Shown one piece after another: positions 44,238 to 52,748 of a stretch of 64,000 nt of DNA. Location: the NCBI GenBank assembly GCA_018268995.1, contig JAFDVL010000014.1, positions 62,001 to 126,000 on the forward strand, written 5' to 3'. How positions within the stretch are numbered: the stretch's first letter is position 1; each line of letters opens with the position of its first letter. The stretch is from Acidobacteriota bacterium. GTDB taxonomy: Bacteria; Acidobacteriota; Blastocatellia; RBC074. The notes beneath the pieces were generated by a model. It saw only the letters and a program-made list of their open reading frames with translations, was not told the origin of the DNA and did no database searches. The translations under genes were made by a program, and so were the position numbers.

Positions 44238-45350
44238 ATGCCGAGTATAGATGATTTGTTGGGGATAGCAGTTCGTGAAGGTGCTTCTGATTTGCATTTG
44301 AAAGCAGGATGTTTGCCTGCGATTCGTGTCAATGGTGAAATCCGTCCCGTGCGTAATTGGCCGCGACTGACACAGGAACATACGCTCACGATTTCTTTTG
44401 CCGTGATGAACAACAAGCAAAAGGAAAAATTCAAGGAACAGGCCGAAATTGATGTGGCTTATAGCGTACAGGGGCTGGGACGCTTTCGTTGCAACATCCA
44501 TCAACAACGCGGCACCGTGGGATTGGTTTTTCGTATTATTGCCACTGGGGTAAAAACGGCAGAGGATTTGAAACTGCCGTCTGTGATAGACCAGATTGCT
44601 GAAGAGCGGCGCGGATTAATTTTAGTGACGGGGACGACCGGTTCCGGTAAATCCACCACGCTGGCCGCGATCATTGATCAAATCAACAGCACTCGAAGTT
44701 GTTCGATCATCACCATCGAAGACCCGATTGAATTTCTGCATAAAGACAAAAAATCCTTCGTCATCCAGCGTGAAATTGATGTGGATGCCGTAAGCTTCAA
44801 ATCCGCCTTACGTGGTGCTTTGCGGCAAGACCCGGATGTCATCCTGGTCGGCGAAATGCGTGATTACGAAACGATTGAAACTGCATTGATGGCCGCTGAA
44901 ACCGGGCATCTGGTGCTTTCGACATTGCATACGCTGGACGCGACAGAAACCATTCAGCGCATCGTCACTGTGTTCCCTCCGCATCAGCAACAGGGAATTC
45001 GGTTGCAATTGGCTGGGGTTTTACGGGCGGTGGTTTCCATGCGCCTGATCCGTTCGGTGGATGGACGCACGCGTGTGCCCGCCGTTGAGGTTATGCGTTC
45101 GACTGAAACCATTCGTGAATGTATTACTTATCCCGAAAAAACACGGTTGATTCGCGATGCAATTGCCAAAGGGCGTACGCAATACGGGATGCAAACCTTT
45201 GACCAATCCTTATTTGAGTTATTTACGCATGGGCTGATTTCATACGAAGAAGCAGTCTTGGGAGCAACGAATTCCGAAGACCTCAAACTGCAATTGAAAG
45301 GCTTTGTGACTTCCTCGCATGAAGACACCGCACGACCTGCGGGTGCATAA
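44238..45350 (+). CDS. pilT: PilT/PilU-like type IV pilus retraction ATPase
   Basis: A 370-residue hexameric secretion ATPase. The N-terminal PAS-like domain opens IDDLLGIAVREGASDLHLKA. The motor domain has Walker A (GTTGSGKSTTLAAI), the Asp box (TIEDPIEFLH), Walker B (PDVILVGEMRDYETIE) and the His box (LSTLHTLDATETIQRI). Near the end GMQTFDQSLFEL is of the PilU kind. It depolymerises pili and powers twitching motility or DNA uptake. A paralogue follows after 135 bases. No other pilus genes lie in the window, so the assembly machinery is elsewhere. Confidence 0.9.
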   Translation: MPSIDDLLGIAVREGASDLHLKAGCLPAIRVNGEIRPVRNWPRLTQEHTLTISFAVMNNKQKEKFKEQAEIDVAYSVQGLGRFRCNIHQQRGTVGLVFRIIATGVKTAEDLKLPSVIDQIAEERRGLILVTGTTGSGKSTTLAAIIDQINSTRSCSIITIEDPIEFLHKDKKSFVIQREIDVDAVSFKSALRGALRQDPDVILVGEMRDYETIETALMAAETGHLVLSTLHTLDATETIQRIVTVFPPHQQQGIRLQLAGVLRAVVSMRLIRSVDGRTRVPAVEVMRSTETIRECITYPEKTRLIRDAIAKGRTQYGMQTFDQSLFELFTHGLISYEEAVLGATNSEDLKLQLKGFVTSSHEDTARPAGA

Positions 45351-45351
45351 A

Positions 45352-45465
45352 GGGGATGCTGCCCTATTGTTACAACGTTGGTGCCGATGGGGCGATGACC
45401 AGAGCGACTTTGACAACCTACTCCGCATCTTTTTTCACCGCACACGGTTCCAATAGGCTGTCCCC
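45352..45465 (+). repeat. Imperfect inverted repeat between the two pilT-like genes
   Basis: GGGGATGCTGCCCTATT (45352) and AATAGGCTGTCCCC (45452) pair over about 12 bases with a small asymmetric bulge and enclose the whole spacer. It might fold the intergenic mRNA and lower expression of the second gene, or be a leftover repeat. Confidence 0.4.
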
Positions 45466-45485
45466 ATTTTCGGAAGAAGTTCTTT

Positions 45486-46631
45486 ATGCCAACCATAGAT
45501 GAGTTATTAACGACAGCAGTTCGTGAATCTGCTTCTGATGTTTACCTCAAAGCTGGAGGGTATCCGGTGTTGCGCGTCCACGGTGATATGCAATCCGCGC
45601 GTGGATGGCCGCGCCTGACGCCTGATGACACGGCGAAGATTGCGGCAGCGATCATGAATGAGCGTCATAAAGAGCGTTTCAAGCACGAGGCAGAAGTGGA
45701 TTTGTCGTATCACATCTCTGGGGTGGGACGCTTTCGTTGCAACATCCATCGGCAGCGCGGCACAGTCGGCATGGTGTTTCGCATCATCACCTCCAACATC
45801 AAAACGGTCGAAGAGTTAAATCTGCCTGCTGTCATCAAGGAAATCGCCACCGAACGCCGCGGCATGATTCTGGTGACAGGCAGTACAGGAGCAGGTAAAT
45901 CCACCACCCTGGCTTCGATGATTGAGCAGATCAATACTACGCGAACGGCTCATATCATCACGATTGAAGACCCGATTGAATTTGCTTATAAGGATAAAAA
46001 GTCTTTTGTGATTCAGCGTGAAGTGGATTCCGATACGTTGAGCTTCAAGTCCGCCTTGCGCGGAGCCTTGCGGCAAAACCCGGACGTCATCATGGTCGGC
46101 GAAATGCGGGATGTCGAAACGGTCGAAACCGCGCTGATGGCCGCCGCCGCCGGAACGCTGGTGCTTTCCTCCTTGCATACTCTCGATTCCACCGAAACGA
46201 TTCAGCGCATTGTTGCGATGTTTCCCTCGCCGCAACAACAAGGCATTCGGATGATGCTGGCCAGCGTGATCAAGGCGATCATCTCGGTTCGTTTGGTGCG
46301 AACCAATGATGGACATGGTCGTGTTCCCGCCGTCGAAATTCTGCGTACCAGCAGTTTGATCCGCGAATGTATTATTCAGCCGGATCGAACCAATTCCATC
46401 CGCGATTTAATTGCCAAAGGACGTGATGTCGGCATGCAAACGTTTGATCAGGCATTGCTGGATCAGTACACCAAGGGGGTCGTCAATCTGGAAGATGCGT
46501 TGATGTTTGCCACAATTCCTGATGATTTCATGCTCTTGGTCAAAGGCTTACAAGTAGCCAAAGCCGGTCAGGTTATCGGCGCGCCCGAGGCTGCCAGCGC
46601 TGTTGCGGCTGAAGGCATTTCGCGGCTTTAG
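45486..46631 (+). CDS. pilT: Second PilT/PilU-like ATPase
   Basis: A 381-residue paralogue of the gene at 44238 with all motor motifs intact: GSTGAGKSTTLASM, TIEDPIEFAYKDKKSFVIQ, PDVIMVGEMRDVETVE and LSSLHTLDSTETIQRI, with GMQTFDQALLDQ near the C-terminus. It has an Ala-rich extension of about 10 residues. The pair is clearly a tandem duplication; large parts of the motor domains are nearly identical in protein sequence. In Pseudomonas and relatives, PilT and PilU work as a main and an accessory motor. Which is which cannot be decided here. Confidence 0.9.
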   Translation: MPTIDELLTTAVRESASDVYLKAGGYPVLRVHGDMQSARGWPRLTPDDTAKIAAAIMNERHKERFKHEAEVDLSYHISGVGRFRCNIHRQRGTVGMVFRIITSNIKTVEELNLPAVIKEIATERRGMILVTGSTGAGKSTTLASMIEQINTTRTAHIITIEDPIEFAYKDKKSFVIQREVDSDTLSFKSALRGALRQNPDVIMVGEMRDVETVETALMAAAAGTLVLSSLHTLDSTETIQRIVAMFPSPQQQGIRMMLASVIKAIISVRLVRTNDGHGRVPAVEILRTSSLIRECIIQPDRTNSIRDLIAKGRDVGMQTFDQALLDQYTKGVVNLEDALMFATIPDDFMLLVKGLQVAKAGQVIGAPEAASAVAAEGISRL

Positions 46632-46691
46632 TGTTGGTTGGGGCAAAGGCGTTTCATAGACTCTCTGTTCGTGATCGTTTACGATGCGCGT

Positions 46692-47183
46692 ATGGAAGAT
46701 AAGCCGTATGAAAAAACGCTGGCCCGCGCCTTCAACCTGCTTTCTGCCAAGCCGCGTAGCGTTGCCGAATTGCGCGAACGCCTGCTGGAAAAAGCCTGGG
46801 CAGATGAAGGCACCGTGACGCGCGTGATTGCCCGCCTGCAAGAACTCGGCTATCTCAACGATGAGCAATATGCTGAGCAATATGCTAATTCACGCTTGGC
46901 CACCAAACCACTCGGACGTTCCCGCCTGCGCCGCGATCTGCAACGAAAAAAGCTTTCCTCCACTGTCATTAATCAGGCGCTCGAAGAAGTTTTTACTGAA
47001 CACGATGAAGGGGCTTTGATTGATCAGGCGATTGCCAAGCGCACGCGCTTACGTGGCAATCCAACCTCGCGCGAAGAGGCTAAGAAACTGATGGATCACT
47101 TGCTGCGGCTTGGCTTTCGCTATGACCTTGTGATACGAAAGGTGCGCGAAATCGGTAAACTTTCAGAAGAGATTGAGGAGTAA
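46692..47183 (+). CDS. recX: Regulatory protein RecX
   Basis: A 163-residue all-helical protein of three-helix repeats, as in RecX, which caps RecA filaments and modulates recombination. Typical blocks are ARAFNLLSAKPRSVAELRER, VTRVIARLQELGYLNDEQYA and RRDLQRKKLSSTVINQALEE. ATG 46692 starts the family-like N-terminus (MEDKPYEKTLARAF); the frame is open from 46638. No recA is nearby. The gene is followed directly by the scar of a restriction-modification system. Confidence 0.88.
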   Translation: MEDKPYEKTLARAFNLLSAKPRSVAELRERLLEKAWADEGTVTRVIARLQELGYLNDEQYAEQYANSRLATKPLGRSRLRRDLQRKKLSSTVINQALEEVFTEHDEGALIDQAIAKRTRLRGNPTSREEAKKLMDHLLRLGFRYDLVIRKVREIGKLSEEIEE

Positions 47184-47192
47184 CCCGGCTGG

Positions 47193-48147
47193 ATGCCCAA
47201 ACCCAAGAGTCCTGCAAAAGCGCAACGTGTCGAAAGCTATGAACATCCGCAACCGCATCAGTATTGATTGGGAAACCGTTCCTGCCCTCACACTCTTGCC
47301 GGGAAAAATCCCACCGGAAGTTGAATTGAAAGCGGCAGTGCTGACAAATCAAGGGCGTCCATCCTTGCTTGGCCCTGGCAAGGTAGAAACCGTAACGCTC
47401 GAATCGTTCAGAACCAGTCGCCGATTACAGGAATTGGTGTTTGACCTGACACGCGGACTGGCGCGGACATATCTCGCACAAAGTGGAGCAGAAATTCCGG
47501 CGCATGTTCTCTTCCCGCAATTGCTGGAAATCGTCAATCGTTATTTGGCTGAAAAAGTTGTCGTTCATCGCCCGGCTAATCTCAAGGATGTCTTTCTTGC
47601 CCCGTATTACGGTTGGTTGGTCGAGATTTTGTTTGCAGCAATTCGTCCCGATGCCTCGCAAGGGGAAGTGCCTGAAATCCCTCGCTATGAAGCCAATCGA
47701 AAGCCCGGTTCGACGGCGGAGGTGGATTTCTGGACGAAACGTGAAGTCCGCGAGGTGCTAAAAAGCCAGGTGAATTTTGTTGTCGCAGATACAGATAAAT
47801 GGGAGCAATCGGCAACCTATTATATTGACACCCATCCAGCCGTAGGAGCATTTGTTAAGAACGCGGGTCTGGGCTTTGCCATTCCCTATTTGCACAATGG
47901 GCAAATGCACGACTATCTTCCCGACTTCATCATTCGGCTAAAGGCTGAGTTTCCATTTCATTTCATCCTCGAAACAAAGGGCTACGATCCGCTTGAAGAG
48001 ATAAAACACGCTGCGGCAGTGCGCTGGATCAATGCCGTGAATGCGGATGGCAAATATGGAAGATGGCACTATGCAATCGTCCGACGACCGAACGAAATCA
48101 ATTCTAGTATTGACCTGGCAATAAGTTGCTTGGTGGCCACTCCATAA
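47193..48147 (+). pseudogene. Scar of a type III-like restriction-modification system (mod start fused to res end)
   Basis: From ATG 47193, with GAGGAG upstream, one frame reads MPKPKSPAKAQRVESYEHPQ and stops at 47262-47264. This resembles the N-terminus of site-specific DNA methyltransferases of type III-like systems. From about 47250 the other frame (ATG at 47239) reads IDWETVPALTLLPGKIPPEV and continues to 48147. It matches the C-terminal third of the partner endonuclease, including the PD-(D/E)xK site DYLPDFIIRL...FILETKGYD and AAAVRWINAVN. The helicase body and nearly all of the methyltransferase are gone, as after one deletion. The remaining 302-codon nuclease part is intact and might still be translated. 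Confidence 0.7.
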
Positions 48148-48149
48148 AC

Positions 48150-48899
48150 TTAAACCTCTATCATTCCCACCAACTGCGGCAACGCTTTCCCAATTTCTTC
48201 ATTCACGACCAAATCTGCAATGTCATCAAGCGGCGTAGGAGTGCGATTGATGATAATGAGATGCGCGCCACTTTGCTGGGCGAGGGCAGGGAATGAGGCT
48301 GCTGGATGAACAACCAATGAAGAGCCAGCTACGATGAAAACATCACAGGCATAGCACGCTTCTGCCGCGCGCTGCATTTCATCAATCGGCATTGCCTGTC
48401 CAAAGGAAATCGTTGCAGGTTTCAGCAATCCGCCGCATTTTTCGCATTCGGGAGCCAGGTCGCCTGCTGTCACGCGGGCAACGGCTTCATCCATTGGGAT
48501 ACGATTACCACACGACAGACAAACAGCTTCGGTCATAGTTCCGTGTAGTTCGATGACATTGGCCGGATCGTGCCCGGCACGTTGATGCAACCCGTCAATA
48601 TTTTGGGTGATCATTGCGATCAACTTGCCGCGCCGCTCCAGTTCGACAAATGCTTTATGTCCGGCATTGGGTTGTGCGTTACGCATTTCGGGCCACGCGA
48701 CAACTTTTTGTCGCCAGGCTTCAATGCGGTCGGTGCGGCTGCTGATGAAGTCCTGATATTCAATCATCCGATTGTTGGCCCAGACACCACTGGGACTGCG
48801 AAAGTCGGGAATCCCGGATTCCGTCGAAATTCCTGCGCCCGTGAAGCCAACAATCCGTTTTGCCTGCGTGATTAATTCGATTGCTTCTGAAAAATTCAT
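48150..48899 (-). CDS. cobB: NAD-dependent protein deacylase, sirtuin family
   Basis: A 249-residue Sir2 protein with the full signature: GFTGAGISTESGIPDFRSPS (NAD site), TQNIDGLHQRAG, catalytic His in VIELHGTMTE, and a zinc site of two Cys pairs (CLSCG and CEKCGG). GSSLVVHPAASFP and INRTPTPLD close the NAD pocket. It removes acyl groups from lysines at the cost of NAD. Tyr/Arg in the acyl pocket of class III sirtuins are not obvious, so simple deacetylase activity is likely. The gene converges with the restriction scar, with only 2 bases between. Confidence 0.92.
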   Translation of the reverse strand: MNFSEAIELITQAKRIVGFTGAGISTESGIPDFRSPSGVWANNRMIEYQDFISSRTDRIEAWRQKVVAWPEMRNAQPNAGHKAFVELERRGKLIAMITQNIDGLHQRAGHDPANVIELHGTMTEAVCLSCGNRIPMDEAVARVTAGDLAPECEKCGGLLKPATISFGQAMPIDEMQRAAEACYACDVFIVAGSSLVVHPAASFPALAQQSGAHLIIINRTPTPLDDIADLVVNEEIGKALPQLVGMIEV

Positions 48900-49639
48900 G
48901 GTTCGTGAAAAGACGTTTTAGCAAGAGAACCGCAATACGTCAGGTCAAAGTGACGAGGCTCGGCATTTTTGCTTTTTTCAGCCTGACTGGAAAAATGACG
49001 AAACGTGAGCAACGGCTTGATTTTATTGTGTTTCGTGATACAGGCCACTGTCTTTTTTATTGTGGCACGCGGCTCGCTCTTATCTTCGGCGTAACAGGGA
49101 CGCTTGGTGATTGTCGTCGTAGTTTTTGTTGGGTTGTTCGGCGGCGGCAATCCGGGGCCACCAGGCGTCCTGTTTCATCCTTCTCACCTTCTACCGCAGT
49201 TTGCTTCATCTACTTTTGCCTCCAACAGGCACGCCCGAAGCGAACACAAAAAGCGGACGACCGCACTAAAAACCAAAAATCCCGCACAAAATTAAGCCTT
49301 CCATTCGCCCACCAACACTTCCCGCCTATTTACGTTTAAGCATTTGATTAAACATTTGCGCCTGACGCTTGGTGATCATCTCAATTTCATTCTGGTTGCG
49401 CAAGAATGTGGAGCGCTGGGGCTGAACCAGAGGGCTTCAATTATTGTTTGCCAAAAGAAAGCCGCAGGGGAAACAGCGCTTACTCCCCCAAGTTGCTCTG
49501 TAACCACTGCGGCATCGAGGGGAACTGTGGACGACCTGAGGCGGTCATTCGCTCAGTTACGTCTTTTGACCCTCGATAATTCACAACCTCATTTGCCCCT
49601 ATTTTCTTAGCTGGCAAAATCAGATAGCTGGAAAGCTTT
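48900..49639. other. 740-base stretch without a supported gene
   Basis: Frames of up to 152 codons exist on the plus strand but have no ribosome site, no recognisable motif and unnatural Arg/Ser/Cys content. On the minus strand two short frames look more protein-like: one ending near 49497 (QFPSMPQWLQSNLGE) and one ending near 49334 (EIEMITKRQAQMFNQMLKRK). Neither has a convincing start, so they may be remnants or small proteins. Confidence 0.4.
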
Positions 49640-50020
49640 TTAGTCGTTTACCCCAAGGTCTGTAAATTTGTATTTGCCTTCCACGCGGGAAAAGACATAG
49701 ATGGATTTACCGCAAAAAACTGAGTAGCTATCGCTGTTATATTCCTTCACCGGTTTCGCCGTGGCAAAACAGGTCTTTACTTTTTTCGGAAACAGACTGG
49801 CATACAGTTTTAGGAACCCATCTTTCGATTGTTCTTTGTTTGCGAGGTACATTGGGAGCTTGGTCAGACTCACCACTGCTTCACGGTCATCCTTGGCAAC
49901 CGCAGTTTTGAATTCGCTCCAAAAGGCAGCGAATGGATCAGCTTTTGGTTTTGCCGGAGCTTGCGCAATCAACGATGCGCTGGTCAGAAGCAATAAAACG
50001 ATCAAGCTAAAAGTTTTCAT
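49640..50020 (-). CDS. Exported protein of unknown function (126 aa)
   Basis: The signal peptide MKTFSLIVLLLLTSASLIAQ is followed by a 105-residue domain with two cysteines (KTCFAT and VFCGK) that could form a disulfide in the periplasm. AAGGAG lies upstream of the ATG. Short blocks FWSEFKTAVAKDDREAVVSL and KDGFLKLYASLF suggest an alpha+beta fold like SnoaL/NTF2-type domains, but I do not recognise a family. It lies in a row of three minus-strand genes of unknown function. Confidence 0.65.
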   Translation of the reverse strand: MKTFSLIVLLLLTSASLIAQAPAKPKADPFAAFWSEFKTAVAKDDREAVVSLTKLPMYLANKEQSKDGFLKLYASLFPKKVKTCFATAKPVKEYNSDSYSVFCGKSIYVFSRVEGKYKFTDLGVND

Positions 50021-50187
50021 CAGTCAGGTCTCCTTCAGGTAAACACTTCTCGGATTCACTTTTTCTTATCTGTACATGCGTAAAACAAAGACGAAAATTC
50101 TCATCTGCCTGAACATTATTTTCCGAAGGCAAATTTATTTCATGAGGCGTTGGTGATGAAGTAGTGATGGATTGGTGCTAATGGCTG

Positions 50188-50610
50188 TTAGCGAATAGAC
50201 ACTTCCAGCGTATACGGCACACCGCCTTTGGAATCCGTATAAACTTGTAAGCTGTAGGCACCATCCGCAGGCAATTTGCCTGCCCACGTCCGCAAACGGT
50301 CTCCCTGGTGACAGGTCAGGCAATCGTTCGATGGATTTAGATCCAGGCCATAGATCAGAACATAGGCTTTGGTATCGGTTGTTTTTAATCGCACCGTCAA
50401 GGTTTGTCTGGCTCGCGCATCAAGGATGTATTGATCAAAATCCCCTACAGATGGTTTCGGAGTCGTGCCTTTAAGAAGTGCGCTGGATTTTCCTCGTGCA
50501 AAATGCACACGCTCTTCTTTGGCGCGTATCTGAGAAAATGGCGTGTTTGTGGAAACGAGAAGCAGGAGGACGCACGACGCGAAATTGCGTGAAATAGTAA
50601 AGAAATTCAT
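50188..50610 (-). CDS. Exported PPC-like beta protein with one CxxCH heme-type motif
   Basis: A 140-residue protein with a signal-like N-terminus (NFASCVLLLLVSTNT). The mature part resembles the bacterial pre-peptidase C-terminal (PPC) beta-sandwich: FDQYILDARARQTLTVRL, AYVLIYGLDL, LPADGAYSLQVYTD, PYTLEVSIR. Between strands it carries NDCLTCHQGD, a single CxxCH as in c-type cytochromes. GGAGGA eight bases before the ATG is a good ribosome site. Heme attachment would need the Ccm or Ccs machinery, not seen here. A redox or heme-sensing role is possible but unproven. Confidence 0.7.
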   Translation of the reverse strand: MNFFTISRNFASCVLLLLVSTNTPFSQIRAKEERVHFARGKSSALLKGTTPKPSVGDFDQYILDARARQTLTVRLKTTDTKAYVLIYGLDLNPSNDCLTCHQGDRLRTWAGKLPADGAYSLQVYTDSKGGVPYTLEVSIR

Positions 50611-50659
50611 AGGGATAATCCTCCTGCAATTTACAATTTACTCTGAGCAGGATTCAGGC

Positions 50660-51238
50660 CTACCAGATTTTGTACCAGGGTTTTTTAGATTCCTCATTTG
50701 TCGAGATGGCTAATCTTTGGGGCACAGTTTTGGCACCTTCAACAAAACTATAAGCCGCGATTTTAAATCCGATGTGTGGATCAACCAGTTGCGCACATTT
50801 TTGCACCATGAACGCTGTTGTGATCGCGGCGGCATGGGCGGCAGCCTCATTGCTAAGCTGGTATTTCTGTCGGATTTGGTGCATTTCCTTTTCGACCAGC
50901 TCTTGTGTTGCAATCACGCTGAGTAAGGGGGCGTTACCCTGATTGGCGGCACTGGCTTCCAGTTTTTGTGGGTCAAATGGAACATTCATCTGGCTCAATG
51001 CTTCGCCCAGTGTCCCGACAAGGGCTGGCCCTTTTTCGTTGGCAGCATCGGAAAAGACAGGTGTGCCCGGCTCCAGTGTTTCCAGCGGCAGTTGCAACGA
51101 ACGCAACAGCAACGTGCCTGCCATCCGGCCCGCAGCGGCAATTGCGGTTTCGGCGTGGACACCTTTTTCATTGGTCAGTTTTTGAATAATGAGTCCATAA
51201 AACTCACGGGCAGCTGCATGTTCTTGTTGTGTTGGCAT
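50660..51238 (-). CDS. Cytoplasmic protein of unknown function (192 aa)
   Basis: A predominantly helical, Ala-rich protein without signal or transmembrane segments (AAREFYGLIIQKLTNEKG, AAGRMAGTLLLRSL, NEAAAHAAAITTAFMVQKC). GGAGGA touches the first ATG (51241), so the second ATG at 51238, four bases further, is the more likely start. I do not recognise a family. Similar sequences could be conserved within Blastocatellia only. It shares strand and spacing with the two exported unknowns downstream but has its own ribosome site. Confidence 0.6.
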   Translation of the reverse strand: MPTQQEHAAAREFYGLIIQKLTNEKGVHAETAIAAAGRMAGTLLLRSLQLPLETLEPGTPVFSDAANEKGPALVGTLGEALSQMNVPFDPQKLEASAANQGNAPLLSVIATQELVEKEMHQIRQKYQLSNEAAAHAAAITTAFMVQKCAQLVDPHIGFKIAAYSFVEGAKTVPQRLAISTNEESKKPWYKIW

Positions 51239-51649
51239 CATTCCTCCAGGTGCAAAACGCCGATCAATAATTCAGGTAAAATTCTTGCTTATTCCTACAT
51301 GCGAAAACGAAACAGAAAATTGCTCACCTGACGAAAAAAAACAGGGTCGCAATTTGGCATAGAATGCCGTGAGGCGCGGGGCATAAAAGCTTTTCTTCAT
51401 TCTGATTTTTTTGAGGGAGACTATTATGCGATTGCGATGGTACTGGTAAGAAAGAATCATCGTCAATGGAGAAGGCGCGCAAGGCGGTAAAATCAAAAGC
51501 TGCTTTGCGTTGGACGTTATCTACGAAATGATTTCGACCACGGCTTTCTGATGGAGTTAGGGTATACTCAGCGCCGTTAGCAAATACGATATAGATATAA
51601 AGACAATGTCGAGCCAGGGGCAGTGCCAGGAAGCCGGGAGCTTTTATTC
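51239..51649. other. 411-base divergent intergenic stretch
   Basis: It lies between the minus-strand unknown gene and the plus-strand lipoprotein gene, so it must hold promoters for both. A TATACT at about 51562 could be the -10 of the lipoprotein gene, but no good -35 precedes it. No gene or clear repeat was found. Confidence 0.5.
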
Positions 51650-52105
51650 ATGAAACCATCGTTGAAATGGAACGTTATTGCCACCGTCGTAGTTGGTTTA
51701 TTGCTAATTTTTTTACCAGCTTGTCGAGCGAAACGTACTGAAAGTCCTGGGGAGAGCACCGCCGCCAGAGCCACTACAATCCAGCAAAAGGCGGCAGGCG
51801 CAACGAATGTAAAAACAGACATTGGCTTTCGCACGCGTCGTCATTTAGCGGAGCATTACGAAAAGCACGGACGCGAATTCGGTTCCATCACACAGGGAGA
51901 ATATTTATATCAGGCCCAACTGCTCCGCGATGCTCCCGTCGGCGGCGATATTCTGGAAGGCATTCGACTTGATGGCATCATTACTCGCTTTGATCGTCAG
52001 AGCAGTGCTTTTGTGGCCTTCAATGAAGATTACACGATTCGCACTTTCTTTAAGCCAAACGATGGCGAACGATATTTCAAACGCCAATTGCAGCGGGGCC
52101 AATAA
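51650..52105 (+). CDS. Lipoprotein with polymorphic-toxin-like RNase domain (BECR-like candidate)
   Basis: A 151-residue protein. A signal peptide ends in a lipobox-like LPAC, so it should be a lipoprotein. After a Thr/Ala-rich spacer, the C-terminal 90 residues read RHLAEHYEKHGREFG, YLYQAQLLRDAPVGGDILEG, GIITRFDRQSSAFVAF and TIRTFFKPNDGERYF. This order (H..KHG.EFG, rFDr...F, TIRTFFKP) is what I know from C-terminal domains of Rhs/contact-dependent toxins of the Barnase-EndoU-ColicinE5-RelE type. His/Lys/Arg/Thr are the likely active residues. A small acidic protein follows, as expected for an immunity partner. The function is inferred from pattern memory and needs a profile search. Confidence 0.6.
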   Translation: MKPSLKWNVIATVVVGLLLIFLPACRAKRTESPGESTAARATTIQQKAAGATNVKTDIGFRTRRHLAEHYEKHGREFGSITQGEYLYQAQLLRDAPVGGDILEGIRLDGIITRFDRQSSAFVAFNEDYTIRTFFKPNDGERYFKRQLQRGQ

Positions 52106-52237
52106 ACTTAGTCATTGATCGCTCGTCACTTGTTCTCATTCGTTATTTGTTCTTGTTAGGGATACGGCTAAGTAGTAATTCCTGAATGCCAAATGACCAA
52201 TGACCCGTGACGAATACCAATGACCCAAAACGAATGT
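52106..52237. repeat. Short-word repeat between toxin-like and immunity-like genes
   Basis: The spacer is built of inverted and direct short words: CATTGATCGCTCGTCACTTG and CATTCGTTATTTG on the left, AAATGACCAATGACCCGTGA and ACCAATGACCCAAAACGAAT on the right, in opposite sense. It is a small dispersed-repeat type, non-coding. It displaces what would otherwise be a close toxin-immunity spacing. Confidence 0.55.
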
Positions 52238-52636
52238 ATGACTGATCCAGTACGTGATTATTTGCGCGAAAAAGGTTGTGGTGAACATCTCGTAAGCGGT
52301 GGTTTTGCGGGATTGGTAGAGAACTGGGAAAAGGTCGTGGATACGGTCGAGCGTGGATACAACCTTGGGTTAGACGATTTTTTGAACGATCTGGACGCTC
52401 GCCAGTTACTGGAAGAAGTCTTGTCCGTCGCAGTGCCAGAGCAAATTGCGCAACAGCTGAATCGTATTCAATTGGCAGATGCGAAAATGAAGGCGCTTCT
52501 GATTCCCACTGAGGAATGCTTGTGGGGAGATGAGGTCGCCGAAGAAGAGGGTTGGACGCCAGAACAAAATTGGTGGTACTTCGGCATCCCACGAAATGCA
52601 GGCGAAGCCTTACAGGAAGATTTGAATGCAGCATGA
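52238..52636 (+). CDS. Acidic cytoplasmic protein, candidate immunity protein
   Basis: A 132-residue strongly acidic protein (DPVRDYLREKGCGEHLVSG, VERGYNLGLDDFLNDLDARQ, CLWGDEVAEEEGWTPEQNWW, YFGIPRNAG). No signal peptide. Small acidic partners encoded next to basic nuclease toxins are typical immunity proteins, and the WTPEQNWWYF end resembles partners of FG/FFKP-type toxin domains as I recall them. ATG 52238 is preferred since the first six codons from 52220 belong to the upstream repeat. Nothing else in the sequence shows its function. Confidence 0.55.
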   Translation: MTDPVRDYLREKGCGEHLVSGGFAGLVENWEKVVDTVERGYNLGLDDFLNDLDARQLLEEVLSVAVPEQIAQQLNRIQLADAKMKALLIPTEECLWGDEVAEEEGWTPEQNWWYFGIPRNAGEALQEDLNAA

Positions 52637-52748
52637 GATTCTGCTAATTCGCAATTCCTGCTTTCACTCCGGCAAAAAAATTGCGACAATCTCGGCAGCG
52701 GCACATCAGACGCAATACGCGTAGAACAATTCCAAGCGAGAGGTAGTT

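Noticed and set aside
48881..49339. A 152-codon plus-strand frame near the sirtuin gene
   Set aside because: Odd Arg/Cys/Phe composition, overlap with the sirtuin start region and no ribosome site.
49334..49640. Two short minus-strand frames ending QWLQSNLGE and FNQMLKRK
   Set aside because: They look protein-like but lack convincing starts and I recognise no family, so they are mentioned only as possible remnants.
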